A stretch of DNA of 8,442 nt from an uncultured Planctomycetaceae bacterium (GCA_937926325.1 CALAZQ010000028.1:1-8442), one strand, 5' to 3'; shown: positions 1 through 6,909, counted from the first letter of the stretch. Notes: generated by a model not told the origin, from the letters alone. Program-made: numbers and translations.

Positions 1-530
1 CTCATCCCGACGCGCTCTGGGCTCCGTGGCGGCTGGCTTATATCAAAGGTGAGTCTGGCAACGCAGCCGCCCCGGAGCCGGCCAGCTGGCGACCCGGAGC
101 CGAGACCGGCTGCTTCCTCTGCCGGGCGGCGGCGGTCTCGGAGGATCATGACCGTGACCTTGGGGTGATCGAGCGGACGCCTCAGAGCATCGTCGTACTC
201 AACCGCTACCCCTATGCCAACGGCCACCTGCTCGTCGCCCCGCTCGACCACCGGGCAACCTTGGCCGAGCTGGCAGACAGCCAGCTGCTCGACCTCCAGC
301 TGCGGCTGGCTGACTGGTGTAGCCGGCTGGAACAGACACTGCAGTGCCAGGGCCTCAATGTCGGCCTCAACCTCGGCCGGGTCGCCGGTGCCGGCCTGCC
401 CGGGCATCTGCACTGGCACATCGTGCCGCGGTGGCCCGGCGATGTGAATTTCATGACCAGCGTGGCCGGGGTCCGGGTGATTCCCCAGGCCCTCGACAGC
501 CTCTGGGAACAGCTCCGGGAGGGACGATGA
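1..530 (+). CDS. HIT-family nucleotide phosphorylase/hydrolase, 5' end missing
   Basis: The reading frame is open from base 3 to the TGA at 528-530, giving 175 visible residues with no start codon; the gene begins left of the window. The first visible residues (HPDALWAPWRLAYIKG) match the conserved N-terminus of bacterial HIT proteins, so only a few residues are missing. A GTG at 165 is in frame but would remove this conserved part, so it is not the start. Visible parts, numbered from the first full codon: a CXXC pair (C37, C40) likely to bind zinc; the NRYPYANGHLLVAP strand near 67-80; the GLNLGR segment at 121-126; and the histidine triad H135-L-H137-W-H139-I-V followed by PRW, where the middle His is the expected nucleophile. 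This layout resembles the mycobacterial Ap4A phosphorylase type (Rv2613c), so a cytoplasmic enzyme acting on diadenosine polyphosphates or related nucleotides is likely. The true substrate cannot be read. The stop overlaps the dGTPase-like start by 4 bases. Confidence 0.93.
   Translation, partial: HPDALWAPWRLAYIKGESGNAAAPEPASWRPGAETGCFLCRAAAVSEDHDRDLGVIERTPQSIVVLNRYPYANGHLLVAPLDHRATLAELADSQLLDLQLRLADWCSRLEQTLQCQGLNVGLNLGRVAGAGLPGHLHWHIVPRWPGDVNFMTSVAGVRVIPQALDSLWEQLREGR
517..530 (+). promoter_or_regulatory. Shine-Dalgarno and ATGA stop/start overlap joining HIT and dGTPase-like genes
   Basis: GGGAGGG at 517-523 lies 3 bases before the ATG at 527-529. The stop TGA of the HIT gene occupies 528-530, so the two genes share ATGA. 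This supports 527 as the dGTPase-like start and suggests translational coupling in one operon. Confidence 0.75.
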
Positions 531-1687
531 CCGCAGCCGAAACGCCGACCCCTGCTGGCCCCCAGCCCCCTCCCCTGCCCGCCGACTGGCGAACCCGCGA
601 GGGGGCGTTGCTGGGCCCATGGGCGATGCCTGCCGCCGACTCGGCCGGCCGGCTCCACCCCGAACCACCACATCCCTTTCGCAGCCCCTACCAACGCGAC
701 CGCGACCGGGTGGTCCACTCCGCGGCCTTCCGGCGGCTGGCCCACAAGACGCAGGTCTTCACCGATTATCCCGGCGACTACCACCGCAGCCGGCTGACCC
801 ACACCCTCGAGGTGACCAGCATCGCCCGGACACTCGCCCGGTCGTTGGCCCTCAATGAAGACCTCGTCGAAACCCTCGCCTTGGCCCACGACATCGGCCA
901 CCCGCCACTGGGCCACGCCGGGGAAGACACCCTGAACGAACTGCTTGAAAACGACGGAGGCTTCAACCACAACCGCCAAGCGCTGCGGATCATGACGCTG
1001 TTGGAGCAGCGGTATCCCGGCTTCCCTGGGCTCAACCTCTCGCAAGAGGTGCTCGATGCCCAGGCCGTGCGGGCCCGGCTGCCCGACGCCCCGCCACCGC
1101 TGCTCGAGGCCCAGGTGGTCGACGCTGCCGACTCAATCGCCTACGACACCCACGACGCCGATGATGCCATCGAGCTGGGGTTTGTCAGCCTTGATGAACT
1201 GCTCGAACTACCCTTGGTGGCCACCGCTGCCGCGTCCGTCGGCCAGCGACACGGCCGGCTGGGGCCACTCGCCCTCCGGCGGGCGGTCCTCCATGAGCTG
1301 GTCGAGCTGCAGGTCGCCGGCTTGATCGAAACGACGACGGCCCGGCTCGGGCAACTGGGGATCAGTTCAGTTACGGCGGTTCGGGAGGCCTCAGCAGATG
1401 GCTCCCGCCTGGTCGCCCATGCGGCCACAATCGCCGCCGGCAAACGTGAGCTGGAACAGTTCCTGTTCCAGCAGGTCTACCGCAGCGGGCAGGTGATGGA
1501 GGTGCGGCGGCAGGCCCAGGGCCAGCTGCGGCAGCTCTTCAGCTGGTACTGCGAGCACTCCCGCGAGATGCCCCCCCGGTACCGCGGGCGGGTCGAGTCG
1601 CTGGGACTGCGGCGAAGTGTGGCCGACTACATCGCCGGCATGACCGACCGCTTTCTCAACCGCGATGTTCGACGGCGACTCGGCTGA
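527..1687 (+). CDS. dGTPase-like deoxynucleoside triphosphate triphosphohydrolase (HD domain)
   Basis: The product is 386 residues, a normal length for the dGTPase-like HD family. It is expected to split dNTPs into deoxynucleoside and triphosphate in the cytoplasm, trimming the dNTP pool. The family hallmarks are in order: RDRDRVVHSAAFRRLAHKTQVF near 57-78; the first metal His in SRLTHTLEVT (H92); the HD pair in LAHDIGHPPLGHAGE (H121, D122); GGFNHNRQALRI at 144-155; and the last metal Asp in VVDAADSIAYDTHDADDA (D202). The C-terminal half, with RYRGRVESLG and DYIAGMTDRF, is also family-like. I chose the ATG at 527 because it has a good Shine-Dalgarno and follows the HIT stop in the usual ATGA overlap; the frame stays open further upstream, but that part lies inside the HIT gene. 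The first 25 or so residues are rich in Pro and Ala and are probably flexible. Which dNTP is preferred, and whether it needs an activator nucleotide, cannot be told. Confidence 0.95.
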   Translation: MTAAETPTPAGPQPPPLPADWRTREGALLGPWAMPAADSAGRLHPEPPHPFRSPYQRDRDRVVHSAAFRRLAHKTQVFTDYPGDYHRSRLTHTLEVTSIARTLARSLALNEDLVETLALAHDIGHPPLGHAGEDTLNELLENDGGFNHNRQALRIMTLLEQRYPGFPGLNLSQEVLDAQAVRARLPDAPPPLLEAQVVDAADSIAYDTHDADDAIELGFVSLDELLELPLVATAAASVGQRHGRLGPLALRRAVLHELVELQVAGLIETTTARLGQLGISSVTAVREASADGSRLVAHAATIAAGKRELEQFLFQQVYRSGQVMEVRRQAQGQLRQLFSWYCEHSREMPPRYRGRVESLGLRRSVADYIAGMTDRFLNRDVRRRLG

Positions 1688-1720
1688 ACGACCGCCAAAG
1701 CCGGCACAACCGACACCGCC

Positions 1721-1744
1721 AGCCAGCGGCGGTCACCGCTGGTT
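1721..1744 (+). terminator. Hairpin after the dGTPase-like gene, possible terminator or processing site
   Basis: CCAGCGG (1723-1729) pairs with CCGCTGG (1736-1742) around a 6-base loop, and a G-U and an A-T pair extend it to 9 pairs (1721-1729 with 1736-1744). It begins 34 bases after the stop. No T-run follows, so it is not a canonical Rho-independent terminator. It could weaken read-through or protect the mRNA end. In GC-rich DNA such stems also arise by chance. Confidence 0.35.
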
Positions 1745-1774
1745 CCGGCAAGGGCCAGCGGGGCGTGGTACGAT
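1743..1774 (+). promoter_or_regulatory. Weak candidate promoter for the PIN/TRAM gene
   Basis: The 154-base gap 1688-1841 holds one short AT-richer stretch. TACGAT at 1769-1774 fits a sigma-70-like -10 box at four of six positions. The only -35-like hexamer is TTCCGG at 1743-1748, with an overlong 20-base spacer. This would place the transcript start near 1781, giving a leader of about 60 bases. The rest of the gap shows no gene. The call is tentative. Confidence 0.22.
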
Positions 1775-1841
1775 TTTGGCGTCGAATCCGTGTCCCCGTT
1801 GCCACCGGCCACTGGCCACCCACATCTCAGAAGCCCACACC

Positions 1842-2867
1842 ATGACACTCGTCGTCCTCCGCTCACTGTTCTTCATGGTCTCCCTCGGGATCGCCGTCCT
1901 CATTTTCAATGGTGAGGCGATGCGGTCAGCCCCCGACTGGGTGCCCTGGCTCGTGCTGCTGGTCATGGTCGGGCTGCCGATCGGCGTGATCGCGGCCGAT
2001 ATGAAGGTCCGCAACAAGGATCTGACGGTGATCACCTCGATCTATTTCGGCCTGTTGATCGGCGTCTTTCTCACCTACGTGGCGGTTCTGGCCCTGAGCC
2101 CGATCTTCGCGTCATTCCCCAATTCACCGGTCGTGCCCTGGCTGTCGCCGATTCTCGGCATGCTGCTCTGCTATGTCTCGACGAGCCTGCTGCTGCAGAC
2201 ACGTGACGACTTTCGGTTCATCATTCCGTACGTGCAGTTTGCTCGCGACGTCCGCGGCCTGCGGCCCAATGTGCTCGATGCCAGTGCCATCATCGACGGC
2301 CGGATTGCTGAATTGGCCGACACCGGCCTGTTCCAGAGCCGGTTTGTGGTGCCGGCAACAGTCATGGAGGAACTGCAGGAGATCTCCGACGCCGCCGACA
2401 AGGCCCGTCGGATGCGGGGCCGCCGCGGCCTCGACGTCCTCGGCCGGCTGCGGAGCACCCCGACGATTGACGTCGAGATTCTCGCCCCGCGGGAGCCGCT
2501 CGCCGAGACGGCCTCGATGGAGTCAGAAATCGTCGAACTGGCCCGTGAACTGGGGGGCCGGGTCATCACCAACGATCCCAATCTCGTCAAGATTGCCGGT
2601 GTCCGCGGCGTGCCGGCACTCAACGTCAACGACATCGCCGTCGCCCTGCGGCCGTCCTATGTGCCGGGCGACATGATCGACGTCAAAATCGTCAAGCCGG
2701 GTGAAGAGATGGGCCAGGGGGTCGGCTTCCTCGACGACGGCACCATGGTGGTGGTGGAGCACGGCCGCGACGTGATCGGCCGCACCATTCCCGTCAGCGT
2801 CACCAGCACCCTGCAGACCTCGGCCGGCCGACTGGTCTTCGCCCGGCCCGAAATGCACCGGGCGTAA
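1842..2867 (+). CDS. YacL-like membrane-anchored PIN/TRAM domain protein
   Basis: The product has 341 residues. Four hydrophobic segments come first (about 4-22, 33-52, 62-88 and 98-117), then a PIN nuclease domain (about 143-270) and a TRAM domain (about 272-337). PIN signs are VLDASAIIDGRI (D146, D152), the ELQEISDAAD helix with E176/E177, the RRMRGRRGLDVL motif (189-200) and TNDPNL with D245. TRAM signs are QGVGFLDDGTMVVVE and the closing TSTLQTSAGRLVFAR. This is the layout of Bacillus subtilis YacL: a membrane protein with a cytoplasmic PIN active site, probably acting on RNA; the target is unknown. The ATG at 1842 starts the first membrane segment directly. An in-frame ATG at 1665 lies inside the dGTPase-like gene and would add an unrelated basic, proline-rich stretch, so I reject it. 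There is no clear Shine-Dalgarno. No antitoxin-like gene is adjacent, in line with this class not being VapC-type toxins. Confidence 0.92.
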   Translation: MTLVVLRSLFFMVSLGIAVLIFNGEAMRSAPDWVPWLVLLVMVGLPIGVIAADMKVRNKDLTVITSIYFGLLIGVFLTYVAVLALSPIFASFPNSPVVPWLSPILGMLLCYVSTSLLLQTRDDFRFIIPYVQFARDVRGLRPNVLDASAIIDGRIAELADTGLFQSRFVVPATVMEELQEISDAADKARRMRGRRGLDVLGRLRSTPTIDVEILAPREPLAETASMESEIVELARELGGRVITNDPNLVKIAGVRGVPALNVNDIAVALRPSYVPGDMIDVKIVKPGEEMGQGVGFLDDGTMVVVEHGRDVIGRTIPVSVTSTLQTSAGRLVFARPEMHRA

Positions 2868-2911
2868 ACGCCAAACTGTCACGTTCACTCGGCGGCTGCC
2901 TGTGGCAGCCG
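2861..2911. terminator. Two small hairpins at the convergent gene ends
   Basis: GGCGTAAACGCC (2861-2872) can fold as a 4-base stem with a TAAA loop and overlaps the TAA of the PIN/TRAM gene. A perfect 8-pair stem, CGGCTGCC (2893-2900) with GGCAGCCG (2904-2911) and loop TGT, lies inside the last codons of the opposite propeller gene. Neither is followed by a T-run on either strand. Only 17 bases separate the two stop codons, so one bidirectional structure may serve both transcripts. This is inference from position. Confidence 0.4.
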
Positions 2912-4408
2912 ATTGAGCGTGTACCAACCCGTGCTGTTTCGCAGCGGCTCACCTGCGGCACTCCGCAGGCCAGTCGCCTTCAGTTCATGCAGGCAGCCCT
3001 CGCGGAGATTGCCGACGGTCAGCCGCACCGTCCGGCCGTCAGCCGAGGGTTCCGCCCGTTCGATCGGGCAGGCTGCCTCATCGACCACCGGGCTGCCGTA
3101 GCCCGACTGATAGATGTAGGTAAAGCCGCGGCCAGAATAGCTGGTCGGATCGGCGGCGGTGGCACGATCGACCGGCTGGGTGAACTCGAGTTCAAACCCG
3201 TCTGGCAGCACCCGCATGGCGAGGATTTCAAACGGCGTCTTCCCGGTCCAGCGAACCCGTTCGAGGGCAAAGCTGCCCGGCCCCCGGGAGCCCCAGCCCC
3301 GGTTGGTACCGCCCACATAGAGCGTGCCGGCCGGTGAGAATTGCTCGGCCAGTGAGCCGCTGCGAAAGCCCTCGAGCATGCGGAAGCAGGCCCCCTGCCG
3401 AATGCCTTCAACCTCCTCGATGCAACACCGCATCACGATGCTGTGGCTCTGATCGGTCACCAGCAACTGGCCGGCGAAGGGCCCAAAGGCACCACCGGTC
3501 GTGTCACAGATCACGCCCGCGGCACTCTTACCCATCAGGTCATATGGGAACTGCACAGCTGGTGGCCGCAGCTGCTCAATTCGCTGCATTTCGGTGGCGA
3601 TCCGCGAGCCACTCTTCGGCTCAACCGGGGGCGGCCCCATCCCGGCAGCCTGCTCGTACCAGCGGTTGCCGCCGGGATGGCCCATGAAGTCGCCCGGCAC
3701 CAGATGCTTAAGGCTGCAGGTGCCGTTCCAGAGACCCTGATTGTCGGTGTAATAGACCGCCCCGTCACAGCCAAAGCCGATTCCCCCGGGTGAACGGATG
3801 CCACTGCAGGTCGGGACGGTGGTGCCGTCAGCATTGACCCGCAGGCACCAGCCCCGAAACAGGCTCTGGCTTGAGGATGAGCCGGTCAGGCAGAGCACCA
3901 CCCAGATGTCGCCGGCGGCATCGAACTTGGAACCAAAGGCATACTCGTGATAGTCGCCGTTGATCCCCCAGCCATCACTGACCGTCTCAAATCGGTCGGC
4001 TCGGCCGTCGCCGTCATCATCGGCCAGCCGGGAGACCTCACCCCGCTGGGTCACGTAGAGCCAGCCGCCGGCAGGGCCAACACCCTCCGCCGGCCGCCAG
4101 GCAAGGCCGAGCACCTCGTGAAGCCCCGCGGCAAACCGCTCCCAGACAATCGCGTCGAGGTCTCCCTCCGTGCCGGTCGCCATCCAGATCTCACCCCGGC
4201 GGCTGGCCACCGCGAGACGATCGGGTCGGCCGGCGGCACCTGGAATCCACTCCAGAGCCCCCACCTCCAGCTCGGCAGCGGCCGGCGTCGGCAGCTGCTC
4301 AATGGTCCAGAAGTCAGCCTGCTCGGCCGCATCGCTGCAACGAGCAGGCCCGCAGCAGACGGTCAGCGTCAGGCAAATCAGCCAGGTGAATCGAAGCACA
4401 GTCACCAT
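2885..4408 (-). CDS. Secreted six-bladed-type beta-propeller (sorbosone/PQQ-dehydrogenase-like) with C-terminal beta domain
   Basis: The product has 507 residues. The hydrophobic N-terminus (about 6-24) looks like a signal peptide; it has three Cys (C19, C20, C24) but no proper lipobox, so lipidation is doubtful. From about 45 to 385 the repeated strand patterns (DRLAVASRRGEIWMATG, GGWLYVTQRGEVSRL, GDIWVVLCL, GAVYYTDNQG, GQLLVTDQ, GTLYVGGTNRGWGSRG) suggest a propeller of the glucose/sorbosone dehydrogenase superfamily. The DDDGDGRAD loop (130-138) is EF-hand-like and probably binds calcium. About 390-500 (PFEILAMRVLPDGFELEFTQ onward) is a separate beta domain like those fused to such propellers in planctomycetes. 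Eleven Cys lie beyond residue 170, including an adjacent pair C328-C329, so disulfides are likely after export. The start has a strong Shine-Dalgarno and overlaps the cytochrome gene by 7 bases, indicating an operon. Substrate and cofactor (PQQ, haem partner or none) are not readable; it may bind sugars without oxidising them. Confidence 0.85.
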   Translation of the reverse strand: MVTVLRFTWLICLTLTVCCGPARCSDAAEQADFWTIEQLPTPAAAELEVGALEWIPGAAGRPDRLAVASRRGEIWMATGTEGDLDAIVWERFAAGLHEVLGLAWRPAEGVGPAGGWLYVTQRGEVSRLADDDGDGRADRFETVSDGWGINGDYHEYAFGSKFDAAGDIWVVLCLTGSSSSQSLFRGWCLRVNADGTTVPTCSGIRSPGGIGFGCDGAVYYTDNQGLWNGTCSLKHLVPGDFMGHPGGNRWYEQAAGMGPPPVEPKSGSRIATEMQRIEQLRPPAVQFPYDLMGKSAAGVICDTTGGAFGPFAGQLLVTDQSHSIVMRCCIEEVEGIRQGACFRMLEGFRSGSLAEQFSPAGTLYVGGTNRGWGSRGPGSFALERVRWTGKTPFEILAMRVLPDGFELEFTQPVDRATAADPTSYSGRGFTYIYQSGYGSPVVDEAACPIERAEPSADGRTVRLTVGNLREGCLHELKATGLRSAAGEPLRNSTGWYTLNRLPQAAAE

Positions 4409-6909
4409 CTCAGTTCCTCCTCGATCTCGATGCGGTCGTTTACGACGGACAGCGGCAGCCGCAGTTCCACCCGACCGTCTGCCTCATAGCGGAACGGCTG
4501 CAGATGCTGCGGCTGCGCAGCCCGGACCCTCCAGTAGCCATCGACCCGGTACCAGCCGTCAGCCTCGGCCTCAATCGACTTTCCCGAGGCCAGCCGGAAG
4601 GCAGCCGCTGGCAGCGGCTCCCCCACAATCGTCAGCCGCCGCCGCAGGCCGACTGGCGTCAGCGTGCCGCTGTCGTCAGCGGTCGCGAGCGGTTCATAGG
4701 CCTCCACCACCTGCCGCCCCAGCCACTCCCAGCGAAAGCTGGGCCGACCGGCGGCGTCGAGGCTGTAACCGCTGAAGCGAAACCCGGCGACCGGCCCACC
4801 GGCATTGCGGTTCGATCCCTCCGGCCAGGCCGCCGTGGCGATTTCAGACTCGCTCGCAAAGGCTGCCAGTGGCGTTGCCGAGTCGGGGCTGATCAGGCCG
4901 CTGCCCAGCGGTGGCTGAAACCCCTGGCCGCGACCGCTCCAGTGCCGGCCGGCGTCGATGAAGCCGCCCCGCCAGAGCAGTGCCAGCCGCAGCTTGTCGG
5001 CGTCCCAGGCGAGGTGAACGCCCTCGGGATAGCCGACAGCGATCGCCCGCGGTCCCGCCCCCTCGATGAAGTTGCGGTAGATGATCGGCCGGTCGGTCGG
5101 CACCAGCTCGATCGGATTCTTGCCCGCCCCCACCGGTGGCCGCGGCTTCGCGGTGGCCACGTACCGCCAGACCGCCTCAATCTGGCCAGCCGCAGTGCCG
5201 TCGAGCAGGTCGGGAAAGAAGCTCTTGCCGCCCGGCCAGGCGGCCGGCATCCGGGTGCCGGGCCGGAATCGCTGCGGATCTTCGACGTAAGCCAAAAACC
5301 ATTCGTGCCGCAGCCGCTTGGGCATTCGCGTCATATCGATCAGCCCCAGGCTCTGACCCTTCTCGCCGCCAAAGGCATGGCACTTGATGCAGCCAAGCGC
5401 CTTGGCCCCGACGAGGTGTCGCCCCTGCTCGATCACCTCGGCCTCCGGGTGGCCGGAGAGCGTCGAGATTGCCACTGGTGTCTTGGGATCTTCAGCCAGC
5501 AGACGAGCCAGAGCGTCAACGGTCGGCTTGTGCCACTTCGGCATCAAGGTCCGCAAGGTCTCGCCTCGGTCCCGGCCACCCTGCAGCAGCACCTCGGTGA
5601 TGAAGGCCGGCCGCAGTTTGTCGCCAACTCCGGTCAGCGTCGGCGGCAGCCGTCCCTCGTCACCGAGTTCCGGCTGTTTGCCGGTGAACAGTTCGTCGCG
5701 GGCCGGCTCCTTCAGCAACGGCTCATCATCTTCGTCAAGCATCACGACTGCCGGCAGCACGCCCCCCTTGCCCGGCTGTCCAGGTTCGGCCCGGCTGTGG
5801 CAGGCGTAGCAGTTGAGCGCTGTCAGTAGCCGATCGATCGACTGCTCGCGGGCCGGGGCAACCGCAGCCGCCGACTGTAACCAGTTGATTGCTGCGAGCA
5901 GGGCATTCCGCTGCACGGCGTCGAGGTCATACCGCGGCAGCCCCGGGGAGGGTGATTCGGCGAGGCAACCTGCCTGCGGCCGCAAGGTCGCCAGCGGGCC
6001 GGCAACAAGGGTGCTGGCAATCGGAGGGCTGTCTTTGCCGACTGCCAGCTGATGGCAGTTGGCGCAGCCGCTGGCGGCAAAGTGCGTGCGGCCGGCAGCC
6101 AACAGCTGGTCGGTGGTCTCAGCTGAAGGCTCCGGCGAACCCTCAGTGGCCGGCGCAGCAGCCGCATCGTCGTTGGCCTGTTCAAGCAGATAGGCGACAA
6201 CATGCCGCCGGTCGCGGTCGCTGAGGGTCGTCGCCGGCATGCGGCCGGCCGGCCGCACCGCAAACGGGGCTTTGAGAAACTCATCGAGGGCCCGCGGCGA
6301 CCACTTCGCAGCGAGGTGAACCAGCGGCAGTCGCTCGGGCAGCAGTTCGGCGTTGTCAGTCCCGCGTGCCAGATGGCAGGTGGCACAGCCGCTCTGAGCG
6401 AACAGCTTCGCTCCGGCATCGGCCTTGGCATCAGCAAACCGGTCCGGCGCCTGGTCGACGAATTCACCGGTGGCCCTCAGCAGGGAGCCGATCGTCTCCA
6501 CCCGCGCCTGCCGCTCAGCCTCCGGCAGCCCGCCGAGCACATCGGGCATGGTCGTGCCGGCATGGACGCGGCGCGGGTTTTCGAGATAGGCAGCGAGCCA
6601 CGCCGGCTGCAGCCGCTGGCCCACCGTATCAAGCACCGGCCCGGGCTTGGCGTGCAGATGGGAAGCCATGGCATCGCTGGGGGCATGGCAGTTGACGCAG
6701 CCCAACTCGCCAAGCAGCAGCAGGCCCGCCTCGGCGGCATCGGTCTCGGTGTTGTCATCGGCCAGCCGCGGCCGGCTGAACCGCTCAAAGCCGGCCACTC
6801 GGGGCGGTTCGGAAAGGCCGGCCGCAGCAGCATCCCGACCGCCGGACGAAGCCCCGACGAACAGGGCGAGAGCAAGCAACGGCCACAGACGGCAAGGGAG
6901 AGGTGTCAT
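4402..6909 (-). CDS. Exported five-haem c-type cytochrome with a large non-haem C-terminal domain
   Basis: From the ATG at 6909 the product has 835 residues. A signal peptide is evident: hydrophobic 8-20, then DAAAA with cleavage near 29-30. Five CXXCH haem sites follow: CVNCH 71-75, CATCH 175-179, CANCH 282-286, CYACH 367-371 and CIKCH 507-511. Four modules carry a downstream Met as possible sixth ligand (M121, M224, M456, M554), mostly in a GT-x-MP or GRMP turn; module 3 has none. Modules 1, 2 and 5 share a W...AY/EF...P...MP pattern, pointing to tandem duplication. Residues from about 590 to 835 have no haem motif and hold a conserved-looking block (IYRNFIEGAGPRAIAVGYPE, then LALLWRGGFIDAGRHW) seen in PVC-group proteins of unknown role. 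Haem attachment and action are expected outside the cytoplasmic membrane. GGAAGG lies 6 bases before the start. The frame continues upstream to an ATG at 7032, but that extension lacks a signal peptide and overlaps the sulfatase start. The likely role is electron transfer, probably with the coupled propeller protein; the partner is inferred. Confidence 0.92.
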   Translation of the reverse strand: MTPLPCRLWPLLALALFVGASSGGRDAAAAGLSEPPRVAGFERFSRPRLADDNTETDAAEAGLLLLGELGCVNCHAPSDAMASHLHAKPGPVLDTVGQRLQPAWLAAYLENPRRVHAGTTMPDVLGGLPEAERQARVETIGSLLRATGEFVDQAPDRFADAKADAGAKLFAQSGCATCHLARGTDNAELLPERLPLVHLAAKWSPRALDEFLKAPFAVRPAGRMPATTLSDRDRRHVVAYLLEQANDDAAAAPATEGSPEPSAETTDQLLAAGRTHFAASGCANCHQLAVGKDSPPIASTLVAGPLATLRPQAGCLAESPSPGLPRYDLDAVQRNALLAAINWLQSAAAVAPAREQSIDRLLTALNCYACHSRAEPGQPGKGGVLPAVVMLDEDDEPLLKEPARDELFTGKQPELGDEGRLPPTLTGVGDKLRPAFITEVLLQGGRDRGETLRTLMPKWHKPTVDALARLLAEDPKTPVAISTLSGHPEAEVIEQGRHLVGAKALGCIKCHAFGGEKGQSLGLIDMTRMPKRLRHEWFLAYVEDPQRFRPGTRMPAAWPGGKSFFPDLLDGTAAGQIEAVWRYVATAKPRPPVGAGKNPIELVPTDRPIIYRNFIEGAGPRAIAVGYPEGVHLAWDADKLRLALLWRGGFIDAGRHWSGRGQGFQPPLGSGLISPDSATPLAAFASESEIATAAWPEGSNRNAGGPVAGFRFSGYSLDAAGRPSFRWEWLGRQVVEAYEPLATADDSGTLTPVGLRRRLTIVGEPLPAAAFRLASGKSIEAEADGWYRVDGYWRVRAAQPQHLQPFRYEADGRVELRLPLSVVNDRIEIEEELRW
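4409..4420 (-). promoter_or_regulatory. Strong Shine-Dalgarno for the propeller gene, inside the cytochrome gene end
   Basis: Read on the minus strand, GGAGG (4420-4416) stands 7 bases before the ATG at 4408-4406. It lies within the last codons of the cytochrome gene, whose TGA is at 4404-4402. The arrangement fixes the start and fits reinitiation or coupled translation. Confidence 0.8.

Noticed and set aside
344..526. Longer start for the dGTPase-like gene at 344
   Set aside because: The added 61 residues are the HIT gene read in another frame. The ATG at 527 has a ribosome site and the usual ATGA overlap.
212..1045. A 277-codon open frame on the minus strand opposite the HIT and dGTPase-like genes
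   Set aside because: It has low-complexity Arg/Gly/Pro/Val content, no recognisable domain, and lies fully across two well-supported genes. Long antisense frames are common in GC-rich DNA with this codon use.
1807..1817. Short palindrome GGCCACTGGCC before the PIN/TRAM gene
   Set aside because: It is only a 5-base arm pair in GGCC-rich DNA, where such palindromes occur often by chance.
1665..1841. Upstream ATG at 1665 as the start of the PIN/TRAM gene; the extension contains CPRCH
   Set aside because: It begins inside the dGTPase-like gene. The CPRCH resembles a haem motif by chance, since no export signal precedes it and the YacL-like membrane segment starts at 1842.
1842..2867. PIN protein as a VapC-type toxin of a toxin-antitoxin pair
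   Set aside because: It has four membrane segments and a TRAM domain, is much longer than VapC toxins, and has no small antitoxin gene beside it.
4504..5829. A 441-codon open frame on the plus strand opposite the cytochrome gene
   Set aside because: The composition is mirror-like (Arg, Pro, Gln, Ala rich) with no domain signature, and the opposite strand has five CXXCH motifs and a signal peptide.
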